Source: Pseudonocardia sp. CNS-139 (GTDB taxonomy: Bacteria > Actinomycetota > Actinomycetes > Mycobacteriales > Pseudonocardiaceae). From it: DNA of 40,385 nucleotides. The notes below the pieces were generated by a model. It searched no databases. It worked only from the letters and a program-made list of their open reading frames with translations, and was not told the DNA's origin. Position 1 is the stretch's first letter; the number at the start of each line of letters is the position of its first letter. A program made the position numbers and the translations under genes. Positions 16,254 through 25,091 of the stretch are shown piece by piece. The stretch spans positions 1-40,385 of the forward strand of contig MKJX01000172.1 in the NCBI GenBank assembly GCA_001942415.1, written 5' to 3'.

Positions 16254-17096
16254 TCAGCCCGCCAGCGAGGCGTGCGCCGCCAGGAACCTGGCGACGTCGT
16301 CCGGGTCGTCGAGCGGCAGCGCGTGCACGACGAGCCGGTCGACGCCCAGCTCGGCGTAGCGGTCGGCGGTGGCCCGGTCCACCGCGGTGGTCGGCATCGC
16401 GGTGATCTCCAGCGGGCCGAGCCGGGCCGGGCGTTCCACCTCGTCCGCCGCACGGCGCAGGCCCGCGAGGTCCGCGGCCATCTCCGCCACGGTGCCGGTC
16501 CCGTAGAACCCGTGCGCCCGCCGCACGGCCCGCCGGTACGCGCCCGGGCTGCGGCCGCCGACGTGCACCGGCGGCCCGCCGGGCCGCACCGGGCGCGGCC
16601 GGGCGTCGACGTCCGCGAACGCCACGAACCGGCCCGCGAACGCCGGCGCGTCCGCGGTCCACAGGGCGGTCATCGCGTCCAGGTACTCGTCGCTGCGCGC
16701 GCCGCGCTCGGCCATGGGCACGCCGACAGCGCTCATCTCGGCCTCCAGCCACCCCGACCCGACGCCCAGCAGGAGCCGTCCGCCGCTCAGGACGTCGACG
16801 CTCGCGGCCTGCTTCGCGAGCACCACCGGGTTGCGCTGCGGCAGGATCACCACCGCCGTGCCCAACTCGATCCGGCTGGTCACGGCGGCGACGTGGGCCA
16901 GGTGCACCAGCGGCTCGACGACCGGCATCCCGGCGTAGGGCGGCGCGTCCGGCCCGCTGGGCAGCACGAGGTGGTCCAGCGCCCACCACGACCCGTACCC
17001 CAGGTCCTCGGCCAGCCGGGCCAGCTTCACCGTCACATCGGGCGCGGCCGCGGCCTTCGCGTTGAGCCCCTGGACCCCCAGCTGCATCCGGCTCAC
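16254..17096 (-). CDS. LLM-class F420-dependent oxidoreductase
   Basis: A luciferase-like TIM-barrel flavin/F420 enzyme of 280 residues. Visible motifs are ARLAEDLGYGSWWALDHLVL near residues 25-45, RIELGTAVVILPQRNPVVLA, the signature GGRLLLGVGSGWLEAEMSAVG, and PPVHVGGRSPGAYRRAV. Substrate unknown. I prefer the GTG at 17096, which overlaps the stop of the upstream MDR gene (GTGA); an ATG at 17087 is the alternative. It forms a two-gene unit with the MDR oxidoreductase. Confidence 0.88.
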   Translation of the reverse strand: MSRMQLGVQGLNAKAAAAPDVTVKLARLAEDLGYGSWWALDHLVLPSGPDAPPYAGMPVVEPLVHLAHVAAVTSRIELGTAVVILPQRNPVVLAKQAASVDVLSGGRLLLGVGSGWLEAEMSAVGVPMAERGARSDEYLDAMTALWTADAPAFAGRFVAFADVDARPRPVRPGGPPVHVGGRSPGAYRRAVRRAHGFYGTGTVAEMAADLAGLRRAADEVERPARLGPLEITAMPTTAVDRATADRYAELGVDRLVVHALPLDDPDDVARFLAAHASLAG

Positions 17097-18000
17097 CCGA
17101 TCTCCAGCACGGCCTTGCCGGCCACCCGCCGTTCCAGCAGCGCACGGGTGACGTCGGCGGCCCGGTCCCACGGCGCGCGCAGCCCGACCTGCGGGTCGAG
17201 CACCCCGCGGGCGACGAGGTCGAGCAGCGTGGCGAGGTCCGGGCCGAGGCCGAGCGCGATCCGGAACACCTCCAGCCGCGTGGCGTCGCCGCGGCGGCGC
17301 TCCCGTTCCAGGTCGAGGGTGACGGGCCGCTGCGCCGCCTGGCCGACGCTGAGCACCAGCCCACCGGGTTCGACCAGCGCCAACGCGTCGCCGAGCAGCG
17401 GGCCGCCGACGGTGTCGAGCACGGCGTCGACGGGCGCGCGCACGTCCGCGAGCGCGGTGACGACCTCGCGGGCGCCCAGCTCCGGCAGGCCCGCGCCGCG
17501 GTCCGGGTGCCCGACGGCCGCGACGACCTCGGCCCCTGCCAGCGCCGCGAGCTGCACGGCGAACCGGCCCACACCTCCGGACGCCCCGGTCACGAGCACC
17601 CGCCGCCCGAGCACCGGCCCGAGCCGCCGCACGGCCTGCAGTGCCGTGACGCCCGCGCCGGGCAGGGCCGCCGCGACCGCGAGCTCGACCCCGTCCGGCA
17701 CGACGGCCACGTCCGCGACCGGCACGGCGCGCCGCTGCGCCCAGGCCCCGCCCATCGCGAACGTGGCGACCCGCGCACCGGCCGGCGGTCCGGAGCCGTC
17801 GGCCGCCGGGACGGCCACCACCCCGGCCGCGTCGACGCCGGGCACGCCGCCCGGGCCGAAGGCGGTGTCGCGGTAGGCCGCGTCGAGGAAGTTGACCCCC
17901 GCGCGTGCACGTCGAGCAGCAGCTCACCGTGACGCGGGGTGGGTTCGGGGACGTCGGAGAGCCGCAGGCCGGCGGCGGTGTCGTGGACGATGGCTCGCAC
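17093..18000 (-). CDS. MDR-family quinone oxidoreductase-like protein (one frame break)
   Basis: Zinc-independent medium-chain dehydrogenase/reductase. N-terminal GroES-like part MRAIVHDTAAGLRLSDVPEP, conserved GVNFLDAAYR after repair, PGVDAAGVVA, then the NADPH-binding domain with VLVTGASGGVGRFAVQLA and a VDAVLDTVGG strand. The frame breaks near 17900 where one base is missing in the run gacccccgcg. Repaired length is about 302 residues. Start GTG at 18000. It is divergent from a LysR regulator 61 bp away, which probably controls it. Confidence 0.87.
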
Positions 18001-18047
18001 GCACCGAGCCTGCGGCCGGGACGCGGGTGCCGTCCAAGACCCGTTCC

Positions 18048-18061
18048 CATAACCTCTGGTT
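18048..18061. promoter_or_regulatory. Palindrome and -10-like element in the MDR/LysR divergent region
   Basis: AACC-TCT-GGTT (18051-18061) is a perfect short palindrome directly abutting the LysR GTG. CATAAC at 18048-18053 is a fair -10 hexamer for a transcript starting at or near the GTG, that is, leaderless. It could be an autoregulatory LysR half-site, but the site is short. Confidence 0.3.
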
Positions 18062-18955
18062 GTGGACGCGCGCGTGCAGGACCTGCGCTACTTCGTCGCG
18101 GTCGCCGAGGAGCTGAGCTTCACGCGGGCCGCCGCACGCCTGTTCGTGTCGCAGCCGGCGCTCAGCAAGCAGGTCGGCCGGCTGGAGGCGCTGCTGCGTG
18201 CCGAGCTGTTCGTCCGCGGCCACCGCCGGATCGCGCTCACCGCGGCGGGCGCCGCGCTGCTGCCGCGCGCCCGCGCGCTCGTCGCCGAGTGGGATGCCGC
18301 CGTCGACGAGGTCCGGTCGGCGGCCGCCGCCGACGAGCGGGTGCTCACCGTCGGCTTCCACACGCGGATCGGCCGCGGGCTCGTGCCCGCCGTCACCGCG
18401 ACGATGCAGGAGCGGCTGCCCGGCTGGACGCTCCAGTTCCGCCAGGTCCCGTGGGACGACCCGGCCGTCGGGCTCGCCGGGGGCGGCGTCGACGTGGCGG
18501 TGGCCTGGCTGCCCGTCCCGCCGGGCCTGTCGAGCCGCACGATCGGCACCGAGGAGCGCTGGGTGGCGCTGCCGGCCGGGCATCGGCTCGCCGGCCGCCC
18601 GTCCGTTCGGTTCGCCGACATCGAGGACGAGCCGTTCGTCGCGCTGCCGGCGTCCGCGGGCCCGATGCGCGCGTTCTGGCTGGCCGCCGACCGGCGCCGG
18701 ACCCCGGCCCGGATCGCGGGTGAGGCGACCACCGCGGACGAGGCGTTCGAGCTGGTGGCGGCGGGTGCGGGGGTGGTGCTGCTGGCCGCGGGCAACACCG
18801 CGCTGTACGCCCGCCCCGACGTCGTGCACCGCCCCGTCGACGACCTGCCGCCGGCCGAGCTGGCCGTCGTCTGGCGGACGGGCGACCGGCGCACGGCCGT
18901 GCGGATCGTCGCCGACACGTGCTTCCACTGCCGGACGGCGGCACCCGTCGCGTGA
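18062..18955 (+). CDS. LysR-family transcriptional regulator
   Basis: The 297-residue product has the winged helix-turn-helix at residues 1-60 ([32 protein letters not shown]) and a periplasmic-binding-like effector domain with [17 protein letters not shown] and [15 protein letters not shown]. Start GTG at 18062. LysR proteins typically regulate the divergent neighbour, here the MDR/LLM oxidoreductase pair, in response to a small molecule; the effector is unknown. aroA follows 22 bp downstream but is probably expressed on its own. Confidence 0.93.
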   Translation: MDARVQDLRYFVAVAEELSFTRAAARLFVSQPALSKQVGRLEALLRAELFVRGHRRIALTAAGAALLPRARALVAEWDAAVDEVRSAAAADERVLTVGFHTRIGRGLVPAVTATMQERLPGWTLQFRQVPWDDPAVGLAGGGVDVAVAWLPVPPGLSSRTIGTEERWVALPAGHRLAGRPSVRFADIEDEPFVALPASAGPMRAFWLAADRRRTPARIAGEATTADEAFELVAAGAGVVLLAAGNTALYARPDVVHRPVDDLPPAELAVVWRTGDRRTAVRIVADTCFHCRTAAPVA

Positions 18956-18977
18956 CGGGATGCGGGATCATTGCCGC

Positions 18978-20246
18978 ATGACCGAACCCTGGTCCGCCCC
19001 GCCCGCCGCAGGCCCCGTCCGCGGCCGGGTCACCGTGCCCGGCTCCAAGTCCGTCACCAACCGCGCGCTGCTGCTGGCCGCGCTCTCCGGCGGCGCGGCC
19101 ACCGTGTCCGGGGCGCCCGCCTCGCGCGACACCGCGCTGATGGTCGGCGCGCTGCGGGCGCTCGGCGTCCCGGTCGAGGTGACGAGCCAGCGGGTCGCGT
19201 TCAGCGCCCACGACGGGCTGCGCGGCGGCGGCGCCGTCGACTGCGGGCTCGCCGGCACCGTGATGCGGTTCGTGCCGCCCGCGGCGGCGCTGGCCGACGG
19301 GCCGGTGGCGTTCGACGGCGACCCGCGCGCCCGCGAGCGGCCCATGGGCACCGTGCTCGACGCCCTGCGCGCGCTCGGCGCGCAGATCGACGGGGATGCC
19401 CTGCCGTTCGTGCTCAACGGCGCCGGCGGGCTGCCCGGCGGCGACGTGGTGATCGACGCGTCGGCGTCCAGCCAGTTCGTCTCCGGCCTGCTGCTGTCCG
19501 GCGCGCGCTACGACAAGGGCGTCACCGTGCACCACGACGGCAAGCCGGTGCCGTCGCTGCCGCACATCGCGATGTCGGTCGCCATGCTGCGGGAAGCGGG
19601 CGTCGAGGTCGACGACGCCGAGCCCAACACCTGGCGGGTGGCGCCCGGCCCGATCGCGGCCCGCGACTGGACGGTCGAGCCGGACCTCTCCAACGCCGGC
19701 GTGTTCCTCGCGGCCGCGGCCGTCACCGGCGGCGAGGTCACGGTGGCCGGCTGGCCGGAGAGCTCCACGCAGCCCGGCACCGAGATCCTCGCGGTGCTGG
19801 CCGAGGCCGGGTGCGAGGTCGTGCCCGGCCCGGACGGGGTGACCGTGCGCGGCCCGGCCGCGCTCGCCGGCGTGGACGTCGACCTGCACGACGCCAGCGA
19901 GCTGACGCCCACGGTCGCCGCGGTCGCCGCGCTGGCCACGGGCCCGTCGCGGATCCGCGGCGTCGCGCACATCCGCGGCCACGAGACCGACCGGCTGGCC
20001 GCGCTGGCCGCCGAGCTGGCCGCGGTCGGCGGCGACGTCACCGAGACCGAGGACGGGCTGGAGATCCGGCCGGGCCCGCTCGCCGCCCGCCCGGACCGGC
20101 CCTGGCGCGCCTACGCCGACCACCGCATGGCCACGGCCGGCGCGCTGGTCGGCCTGGTCGTGCCGGGTGTGCAGGTCGACGACATCGGCTGCACGGACAA
20201 GACGATCCCCGACTTCCCCGGGCGCTGGGCGGCGCTGCTCGGATAA
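18978..20246 (+). CDS. aroA: 3-phosphoshikimate 1-carboxyvinyltransferase (EPSP synthase)
   Basis: Sixth step of the shikimate pathway: shikimate-3-phosphate plus PEP gives EPSP; target of glyphosate. The 422-residue product has [15 protein letters not shown] near residue 22, [22 protein letters not shown] (Arg and Pro of the RPM site), [54 protein letters not shown] and the C-terminal [12 protein letters not shown]. Start ATG at 18978. It is followed after 2 bp by rsgA. The frame is intact. Confidence 0.97.
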   Translation: MTEPWSAPPAAGPVRGRVTVPGSKSVTNRALLLAALSGGAATVSGAPASRDTALMVGALRALGVPVEVTSQRVAFSAHDGLRGGGAVDCGLAGTVMRFVPPAAALADGPVAFDGDPRARERPMGTVLDALRALGAQIDGDALPFVLNGAGGLPGGDVVIDASASSQFVSGLLLSGARYDKGVTVHHDGKPVPSLPHIAMSVAMLREAGVEVDDAEPNTWRVAPGPIAARDWTVEPDLSNAGVFLAAAAVTGGEVTVAGWPESSTQPGTEILAVLAEAGCEVVPGPDGVTVRGPAALAGVDVDLHDASELTPTVAAVAALATGPSRIRGVAHIRGHETDRLAALAAELAAVGGDVTETEDGLEIRPGPLAARPDRPWRAYADHRMATAGALVGLVVPGVQVDDIGCTDKTIPDFPGRWAALLG

Positions 20247-20248
20247 CC

Positions 20249-21253
20249 GTGGGCGCCCGCGAGTACGACGAGTCCGACGTCCGGGTGCGCCCGGGCCGCC
20301 GGGGCACGCGCCCGCGCACGAAACGCCGTCCGGAGCACGCCGACGCCGCCGAGGCCATGGTCATCACCGTCGACCGCGGCCGCTGGACGTGCGCGCCCGG
20401 CGGCGACGCGAGCCGCCCGCCCGTCACCGCCATGCGGGCCCGCGAGCTGGGCCGCACCCCGATCGTCGTGGGCGACCGGGTCGGGCTGGTCGGCGACCTG
20501 TCCGGGGCGCCGGACACGATCGCCCGGATCGTCCGCGTCGAGGACCGCACCACCGCGCTGCGCCGCACGGCCGACGACACCGACCCCTTCGAGCGGGTGG
20601 TCGTCGCCAACGCCGAGCTGCTCGTCGTCGTCACGGCCGTGGCCGACCCCGAGCCGCGCACGGGGTTCGTCGACCGCTGCCTCGTCGCGCCTACGCCGGG
20701 GTCTCGCGCCGTGCTGTGCCTGACGAAGTCCGACCTCGCCGACCCCGAGCCGTTCGCCGCGAACTACCGGGAGCTGGACATCCCGGTGCTCACCACCCGC
20801 CGCGACCGGCCGCCGGAGGAGCTGGCCGGGCTGCTCGCCGGACGGGTGTCCGCGCTGGTCGGGCACTCGGGTGTGGGCAAGTCCACACTGGTCAACGCCC
20901 TGGTCCCGGACGCCGAACGGGCCGTCGGGACGGTCTCGGCCGTCGGGAAGGGGCGGCACACGACCGTCGCCGCGCTCGCGCTCCCGCTTCCCGAGGACCG
21001 CGGCGGCGGGTGGGTCGTCGACACGCCCGGCGTGCGCTCGTTCGGGCTCGCGCACGTCACGCCGGACGACGTGCCGGCCGCGTTCGACGACCTCGCGTCC
21101 GCGATCGAGAGCTGCCCGCGCGGCTGCGGTCACCTCGGCCCGCCCGCCGACCCCGAGTGCGCGCTCGACGAGCTGGTGGAGAAGGGCCAGCTGCGCCCGG
21201 CCCGGCTCGCCGCGCTGCGGCGGGTGCTGGTGGCCCTGCGGGCGCCGTGGTGA
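20249..21253 (+). CDS. rsgA: Ribosome small-subunit GTPase RsgA
   Basis: Circularly permuted GTPase assisting late 30S maturation. A basic N-terminus (RPGRRGTRPRTKRRPEH) and OB-fold (VVGDRVGLVGDL) precede the permuted G motifs: LTKSDLAD (G4), GHSGVGKSTLVNAL (P-loop G1), GKGRHTT (G2), DTPGVRSFGL (G3), then a zinc knuckle with Cys and His in CPRGCGHLGP and DPEC. 334 residues, start GTG at 20249, two bases after aroA's stop. A short section near 20690-20720 (expected LVAAYAGVSRAVL) reads LVAPTPGSRAVL, consistent with a few lost bases that cancel out. Confidence 0.94.
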   Translation: MGAREYDESDVRVRPGRRGTRPRTKRRPEHADAAEAMVITVDRGRWTCAPGGDASRPPVTAMRARELGRTPIVVGDRVGLVGDLSGAPDTIARIVRVEDRTTALRRTADDTDPFERVVVANAELLVVVTAVADPEPRTGFVDRCLVAPTPGSRAVLCLTKSDLADPEPFAANYRELDIPVLTTRRDRPPEELAGLLAGRVSALVGHSGVGKSTLVNALVPDAERAVGTVSAVGKGRHTTVAALALPLPEDRGGGWVVDTPGVRSFGLAHVTPDDVPAAFDDLASAIESCPRGCGHLGPPADPECALDELVEKGQLRPARLAALRRVLVALRAPW

Positions 21254-21266
21254 GAGGCTCGACGGC

Positions 21267-21692
21267 ATGAGCACGGGGGACCAGCAGCCGCCGCTGCGGA
21301 TCGGCAACACCGAGCGCAGCGCCGCGATGAAGGCCCTCGACGAGCATCTCGCCGCGGGCCGGCTCACCGTCGAGGAGTACGCGGACCGGTCGGCCACCGC
21401 CGCCAACGCGACGGTCGCCTCCGACCTCGCTGCGCTCTTCGACGACCTGCCGCAGCCGCACCCGGACCTGCCCGGCCTCCCGGTGGCACGGCCGGCCGGC
21501 CCGCCCGCGGTGGGCACGCCGGGCGAGGTCGCGCAGCCCTTCGGGTCGGTGCTGGAGACGTGGGGCCCGCGCGTGATGGCCGTGGTGCCGATCCTCGCGG
21601 TCGGGCTCTTCCTGCTCACCCGGCAGTGGGTGTTCTTCCTGATGATCCCGCTCGCCGCCGCGTTCATCTACGGCGGACGGCGGCGGGGCTAG
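21267..21692 (+). CDS. DUF1707 (SHOCT-like) membrane protein
   Basis: The 141-residue product opens with a DUF1707 domain: RIGNTERSAAMKALDEHLAA then GRLTVEEYADRSATA, a short helical domain common at the N-terminus of actinobacterial membrane proteins. A Pro-rich linker follows, then two hydrophobic helices (VMAVVPILAVGLFLL and VFFLMIPLAAAFIY) and a basic RRRG end. Start ATG at 21267, 13 bp after rsgA. Its TAG shares CTAG with the convergent gene's stop. Role unknown. Confidence 0.88.
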   Translation: MSTGDQQPPLRIGNTERSAAMKALDEHLAAGRLTVEEYADRSATAANATVASDLAALFDDLPQPHPDLPGLPVARPAGPPAVGTPGEVAQPFGSVLETWGPRVMAVVPILAVGLFLLTRQWVFFLMIPLAAAFIYGGRRRG

Positions 21693-22192
21693 GGTCCTTC
21701 GACGAGGAACGCGACCTCGGACGGGTCGAACCAGGCCAGCTCGTGGTCCTCGGCCTCCCCGATCAGGAACTCGGCGTCGAGGTCGCCCATGTCGGCCGCG
21801 TCCACCGCGCCGGCGGCCTGCCGCACCGCGTACTCGGCCTCCTCGGTGTCGACGTGCACCGCCGCGATCGCCTCGAACGGCACCGAGCCGGCGATGCGCA
21901 CCGCGCCGTCGTCGAGGTCGGGGCGCAGCGTGACGTCCATGTCGGCCGCGACGACCACCCGGCGCGCCGGGGTGCCGTCCTCGCCGAGCCCGAACTCCAC
22001 CGAGAGCAGCCGCAGCGACGCCCGTGCGGCCTCGTTCATCGCCGCGTACTCGAGCTCCTCGTCGTCGCCGCTGGTGTAGGCCTCGCGCAGGGCCGGCGTC
22101 AGCGCGAACGCGGTGCCGCCGATCGGGTCGAGGTGCCCGGTCTTCACCAGCGTGCGCAGCATCGGCCAGGTGCCGGGCACGTACACCCTCAT
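21689..22192 (-). CDS. Conserved actinobacterial protein (DUF6912-like)
   Basis: Product of 167 residues beginning MRVYVPGTWPMLRTLVKTGH. It is acidic, soluble, with no signal peptide; conserved-looking blocks are ALTPALREAYTSGDDEELEY and RRVVVAADMDVTLRPDLDDG. I assign it to the DUF6912 group from general resemblance. The start is ATG at 22192 or the adjacent ATG at 22195, which overlaps the stop of the upstream acyltransferase, so the pair is coupled. Function unknown. Confidence 0.75.
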   Translation of the reverse strand: MRVYVPGTWPMLRTLVKTGHLDPIGGTAFALTPALREAYTSGDDEELEYAAMNEAARASLRLLSVEFGLGEDGTPARRVVVAADMDVTLRPDLDDGAVRIAGSVPFEAIAAVHVDTEEAEYAVRQAAGAVDAADMGDLDAEFLIGEAEDHELAWFDPSEVAFLVEGP

Positions 22193-23607
22193 CATGCCGC
22201 CACCGTCGCCAGCAGCTCGTCGAGCGACTCGTCCACCATGCCGGCCAGCACGTCGAGGTCGGGCATGGCGTCCCGGTCGCCGTTGAAGCCGTAGTAGACG
22301 CCGCCGTCGTAGGACGTCAGCCCGACGGCGAGCGCCTGGCCCTTGGCCAGCGGCACCACCGGGAACATCTCGAGCATCCGGGCGCCCGCGGCGTAGAGCG
22401 GGAACTGGGGTCCCGGCACGTTCGTCACCACCAAGTTGAAGATCCGCTTCGAGAACCCGCTCGCCGCGCGCGCCCCCAGTGCGTGCAGCGTAGGCGGGGC
22501 GAACCCGCCGATCCGGACCAGGGTGTCGGCCCCGACGGACTGGCCGTTCGCGGTGTGCTCGCGCATGGCGTGCGCGACGTGGTGCAGCCGCACCACCGGA
22601 CTCGGCTCGCCGACCGGCAGGTCGACGAGGAAGGACGTCACGCGGTTGCCGAGCGTGCCCGCCGACGCCGAGCTGGGCACGTCCGCCTCCCCCCGGACCG
22701 ACAGCGGCACCATCGCCCGGATCGTCGACGACGGCGTGACCGGCTCCCCGCGGGAGAGCAGCCAGTCGCGCAGCGCGCCCGCGACGACCGTCAGCACCAC
22801 GTCGTTCACCGTGCAGCCGTGCGCCGCCCGCACCCGACGGTAGGACTCCAGCTCGGTGCGCGCGACCGCGAACCGGCGCTGCGTCGAGATGGCGACGTTG
22901 AGCGGGCTGCCCGGCGCGCCCCGGCTCGCCGTCCACGCGATCGAGAAGAGCCGCCCGGCCGCGCCCGCCACCTTCTCGACGGTGGCCAGCGCGTCCCCCG
23001 CGGCCACCCGCGTGTTGTCGACGATCTCGCCAGGCCGCGCGACCGCCTCCGCGACCGCCCCCAGCACCAGCTGCGCGTCACTCGGCTCCGGCCGCGGCAT
23101 CCACAGCTCCTCGGTGGCCGTGCGCGGCTCCGGCGAGACGTCGAGGATGACCTGGCCGATGTCGATCGCGCTGATCCCGTCCACCATCGCCTGGTGGGTC
23201 TTGGTGATCACGGCGACCCGGCCCTGTGCCAGCCCCTCGACGATGTACATCTCCCACAGCGGGCGGGTGTGGTCGAGCGGCCGCGACATCAGCCGCGCCA
23301 CCAGCTCGGTGAGCTGCTCGTCGGAGCCCGGTTTCGGCAGCCCCGAGCGCCGGACGTGGTAGGCGAGGTCGAAGTCCGGGTCGTCGATCCACACCGGGCG
23401 CGCGAGGTTGCCCGGGACGTGCCGGACCTTCTGCCGGTACCGCGGCACCAGCGCGATGCGCTGCCCCACGAGGTCGACCAGCCCGTCGTAGTCGAACGTG
23501 CCGGCGCGCGGCCGCCGGAAGATCGACACCGCCCCCACGTGCATCGGGGTGGTGGGCTGTTCCAGGTAGAGGAACGAGGCGTCGAGGGCGGACAGCCGGG
23601 GCGGCAT
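22192..23607 (-). CDS. WS/DGAT-family acyltransferase (wax ester synthase / diacylglycerol acyltransferase)
   Basis: The family joins acyl-CoA to diacylglycerol or fatty alcohol to make storage lipids. From ATG 23607 (MPPRLSALDASFLYLEQPT) the protein is 471 residues. It has the PLDHTRPLWEMY motif, the active-site region TKTHQAMVDGIS, NDVVLTVVAGALRDWL, PLSVRG and the C-terminal LVVTNVPGPQFPLYA and LTSYDGGVYYGF. The catalytic motif, normally HHxxxDG, reads HQxxxDG, so the second His is Gln; activity may be altered. Divergent from the TrmH-type gene, 22 bp apart; coupled to the downstream DUF6912-like gene. It corresponds in position to the mycobacterial tgs3 region. Confidence 0.92.
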   Translation of the reverse strand: MPPRLSALDASFLYLEQPTTPMHVGAVSIFRRPRAGTFDYDGLVDLVGQRIALVPRYRQKVRHVPGNLARPVWIDDPDFDLAYHVRRSGLPKPGSDEQLTELVARLMSRPLDHTRPLWEMYIVEGLAQGRVAVITKTHQAMVDGISAIDIGQVILDVSPEPRTATEELWMPRPEPSDAQLVLGAVAEAVARPGEIVDNTRVAAGDALATVEKVAGAAGRLFSIAWTASRGAPGSPLNVAISTQRRFAVARTELESYRRVRAAHGCTVNDVVLTVVAGALRDWLLSRGEPVTPSSTIRAMVPLSVRGEADVPSSASAGTLGNRVTSFLVDLPVGEPSPVVRLHHVAHAMREHTANGQSVGADTLVRIGGFAPPTLHALGARAASGFSKRIFNLVVTNVPGPQFPLYAAGARMLEMFPVVPLAKGQALAVGLTSYDGGVYYGFNGDRDAMPDLDVLAGMVDESLDELLATVAA

Positions 23608-23629
23608 GTGCCGATCGTAGGCTTGTGGC

Positions 23630-24424
23630 GTGGACGGCGAGCGGTCCGCGGCCCCCGGAGCACGGTCGCCCAAGGACACCTTCATCACGGTCTACGGGCG
23701 CAAGCCGGTGCTGGAGGCGCTCGACGACGGCTCGTTGCGGGTGGACAAGGTCGTGCTGGCCGAGGGCCTGCACGGCGAGCCGGTGCGGGCGATCCTCGCC
23801 GCGGCGCGGCACCGGGGCGTGCCCGTGCAGCGGGCCACGGCACACCGCGTGAAGGTGCTGGCCGGCAACGGGCGCCACGACCAGGGCGTGCTCGCCGACG
23901 TCGTCGCGCCGCGGATGGCGCCCGTGGCGGAGTTCCTGGCCGGCCTCGCGCCGGACGCGCCGGCCGCGGTGCTCGTGCTGGACCGGCTCACCAACCCGGC
24001 CAACGTCGGGATGATCCTGCGCAGCGCCACCGCCGCCGGGCTCGACGGGGTGCTGCTCCCGCGGCGCGGCGTGCCGGCGATCGACCCGCTCGTCGTGAAG
24101 GCGTCGGCCGGGGTGGCGTTCCGGGCGCCGGTGCTGCGGTCGGGCACCGTCGAGGAGGGTTGCGACGCGCTCGCGGAAGCGGGGTTCGCGCTCTACGGCC
24201 TCGACGCGCACGGCGCCTCGCTGCTCGACGCGGACCTGCCCGCGCGCGTCGCGCTGGTGCTCGGCAACGAGACCGACGGGATCGCCGGCACCGTCCGCGA
24301 CCTGCTGCACGGGCTGCTCGCCATCCCCATGCACGGCGGTGTCGAGTCGCTCGGCGTGGCGAGCGCGGGCGCCGTCGCGGCGTTCGAGCTGGCCAGGCGC
24401 CGGCCCGAACGAGGGACAAAGTGA
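23630..24424 (+). CDS. TrmH/SpoU-family RNA 2'-O-methyltransferase
   Basis: A 264-residue SPOUT methyltransferase. The N-terminal substrate-binding part includes VYGRKPVLEALDDGSLRVDK. The knotted AdoMet domain has LDRLTNPANVGMILRSATAAG, the loop VALVLGNETDGI and the C-terminal motif HGGVESLGVASAGAVAAFEL. It methylates a ribose 2'-OH in rRNA or tRNA; the exact site cannot be read. Start GTG at 23630. Frame intact. Confidence 0.92.
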   Translation: MDGERSAAPGARSPKDTFITVYGRKPVLEALDDGSLRVDKVVLAEGLHGEPVRAILAAARHRGVPVQRATAHRVKVLAGNGRHDQGVLADVVAPRMAPVAEFLAGLAPDAPAAVLVLDRLTNPANVGMILRSATAAGLDGVLLPRRGVPAIDPLVVKASAGVAFRAPVLRSGTVEEGCDALAEAGFALYGLDAHGASLLDADLPARVALVLGNETDGIAGTVRDLLHGLLAIPMHGGVESLGVASAGAVAAFELARRRPERGTK

Positions 24425-24461
24425 CCGTGTGAGCGACGCCCGGGCAGGGCACCCCGCACCC

Positions 24462-24683
24462 ATGGGTTTCTTGGACAAGGCAAGAGAGTTCCTCGGGCAG
24501 CACGACGAGCAGGTCGACAAGGGGCTCGACAAGGGCGGCGAGATGGCCAAGGAGCGGTTCGCCGGCCACGACGAGCAGATCGACCAGGGCGTCGACAAGC
24601 TCCAGGAGATGACGGGCGAGGGCGACACCACACAGCAGCAGGAACCGCCGCCCCCGCCCCCGCCCGCGCCGCCGCAGCAGTAG
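24462..24683 (+). CDS. MT0933-type antitoxin-like small protein
   Basis: The 73-residue product MGFLDKAREFLGQHDEQVDK is a charged amphipathic helix with an internal repeat (GQHDEQVDKGLDKGGE, GHDEQIDQGVDKLQE), matching small actinobacterial proteins filed as MT0933-type antitoxins. It ends in QQQEPPPPPPPAPPQQ, an unusual Gln/Pro tail. No toxin gene is adjacent: the next genes are a convergent HAD protein and a TrmH-type enzyme. The antitoxin label should therefore be taken as a family name. Start ATG 24462; an in-frame GTG at 24429 is possible. Confidence 0.75.
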   Translation: MGFLDKAREFLGQHDEQVDKGLDKGGEMAKERFAGHDEQIDQGVDKLQEMTGEGDTTQQQEPPPPPPPAPPQQ

Positions 24684-24698
24684 TCACGCAGTAGCCCG

Positions 24699-25082
24699 TC
24701 ATCCCGGGGCGGGCAACCCCAGCAGAATCTCGACCTCCGAGACGGTCTCCGCGACGTCCCGGTGGCGGATGACGACGGCCCCGGCCGCACGCGCCCCGCG
24801 CACGTTGCGGTCGGCGTCGTCGACGACCAGGCAGTCCGTGACGGCCACCCCGAGCCGTTCGGCGACCCGGCGGTAGATCTCCGGGTCGGGTTTGCGCACA
24901 CCCAGCGCGGGCCCCAGCACCACCAGGTCGAACGCCGCGGCGCACTCCCTCGGCACGACGGGGGCGTCCGACACGAGCGCCGTCGCGACACCGGCGGCCG
25001 CGGCCCGGCGCACCGTGTCGAGGACCACGGGGTCCTGGTCGAGCACGCCGGAGTAGTCCATCAGCAGCGCGCGCATCGGCAC
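24699..25082 (-). CDS. Short HAD-family hydrolase
   Basis: 127 residues with the HAD core but almost no cap: nucleophile Asp in LLMDYSGVLD, the motif-II Ser/Thr region in ATALVSDA, lysine in GVRKPDPEIYRRVAERLG and the acid pair in CLVVDDADRNVRGARAAG. It resembles small phosphoglycolate-phosphatase-like members; substrate unknown. Start GTG at 25082 or ATG at 25076. It follows the MarR gene on the same strand by 9 bp. Confidence 0.87.
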   Translation of the reverse strand: MPMRALLMDYSGVLDQDPVVLDTVRRAAAAGVATALVSDAPVVPRECAAAFDLVVLGPALGVRKPDPEIYRRVAERLGVAVTDCLVVDDADRNVRGARAAGAVVIRHRDVAETVSEVEILLGLPAPG

Positions 25083-25091
25083 GGCGCGACG

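Noticed and set aside
22024..24432. 802-codon plus-strand open frame
   Set aside because: Antisense to the WS/DGAT gene and out of frame in the TrmH-type gene.
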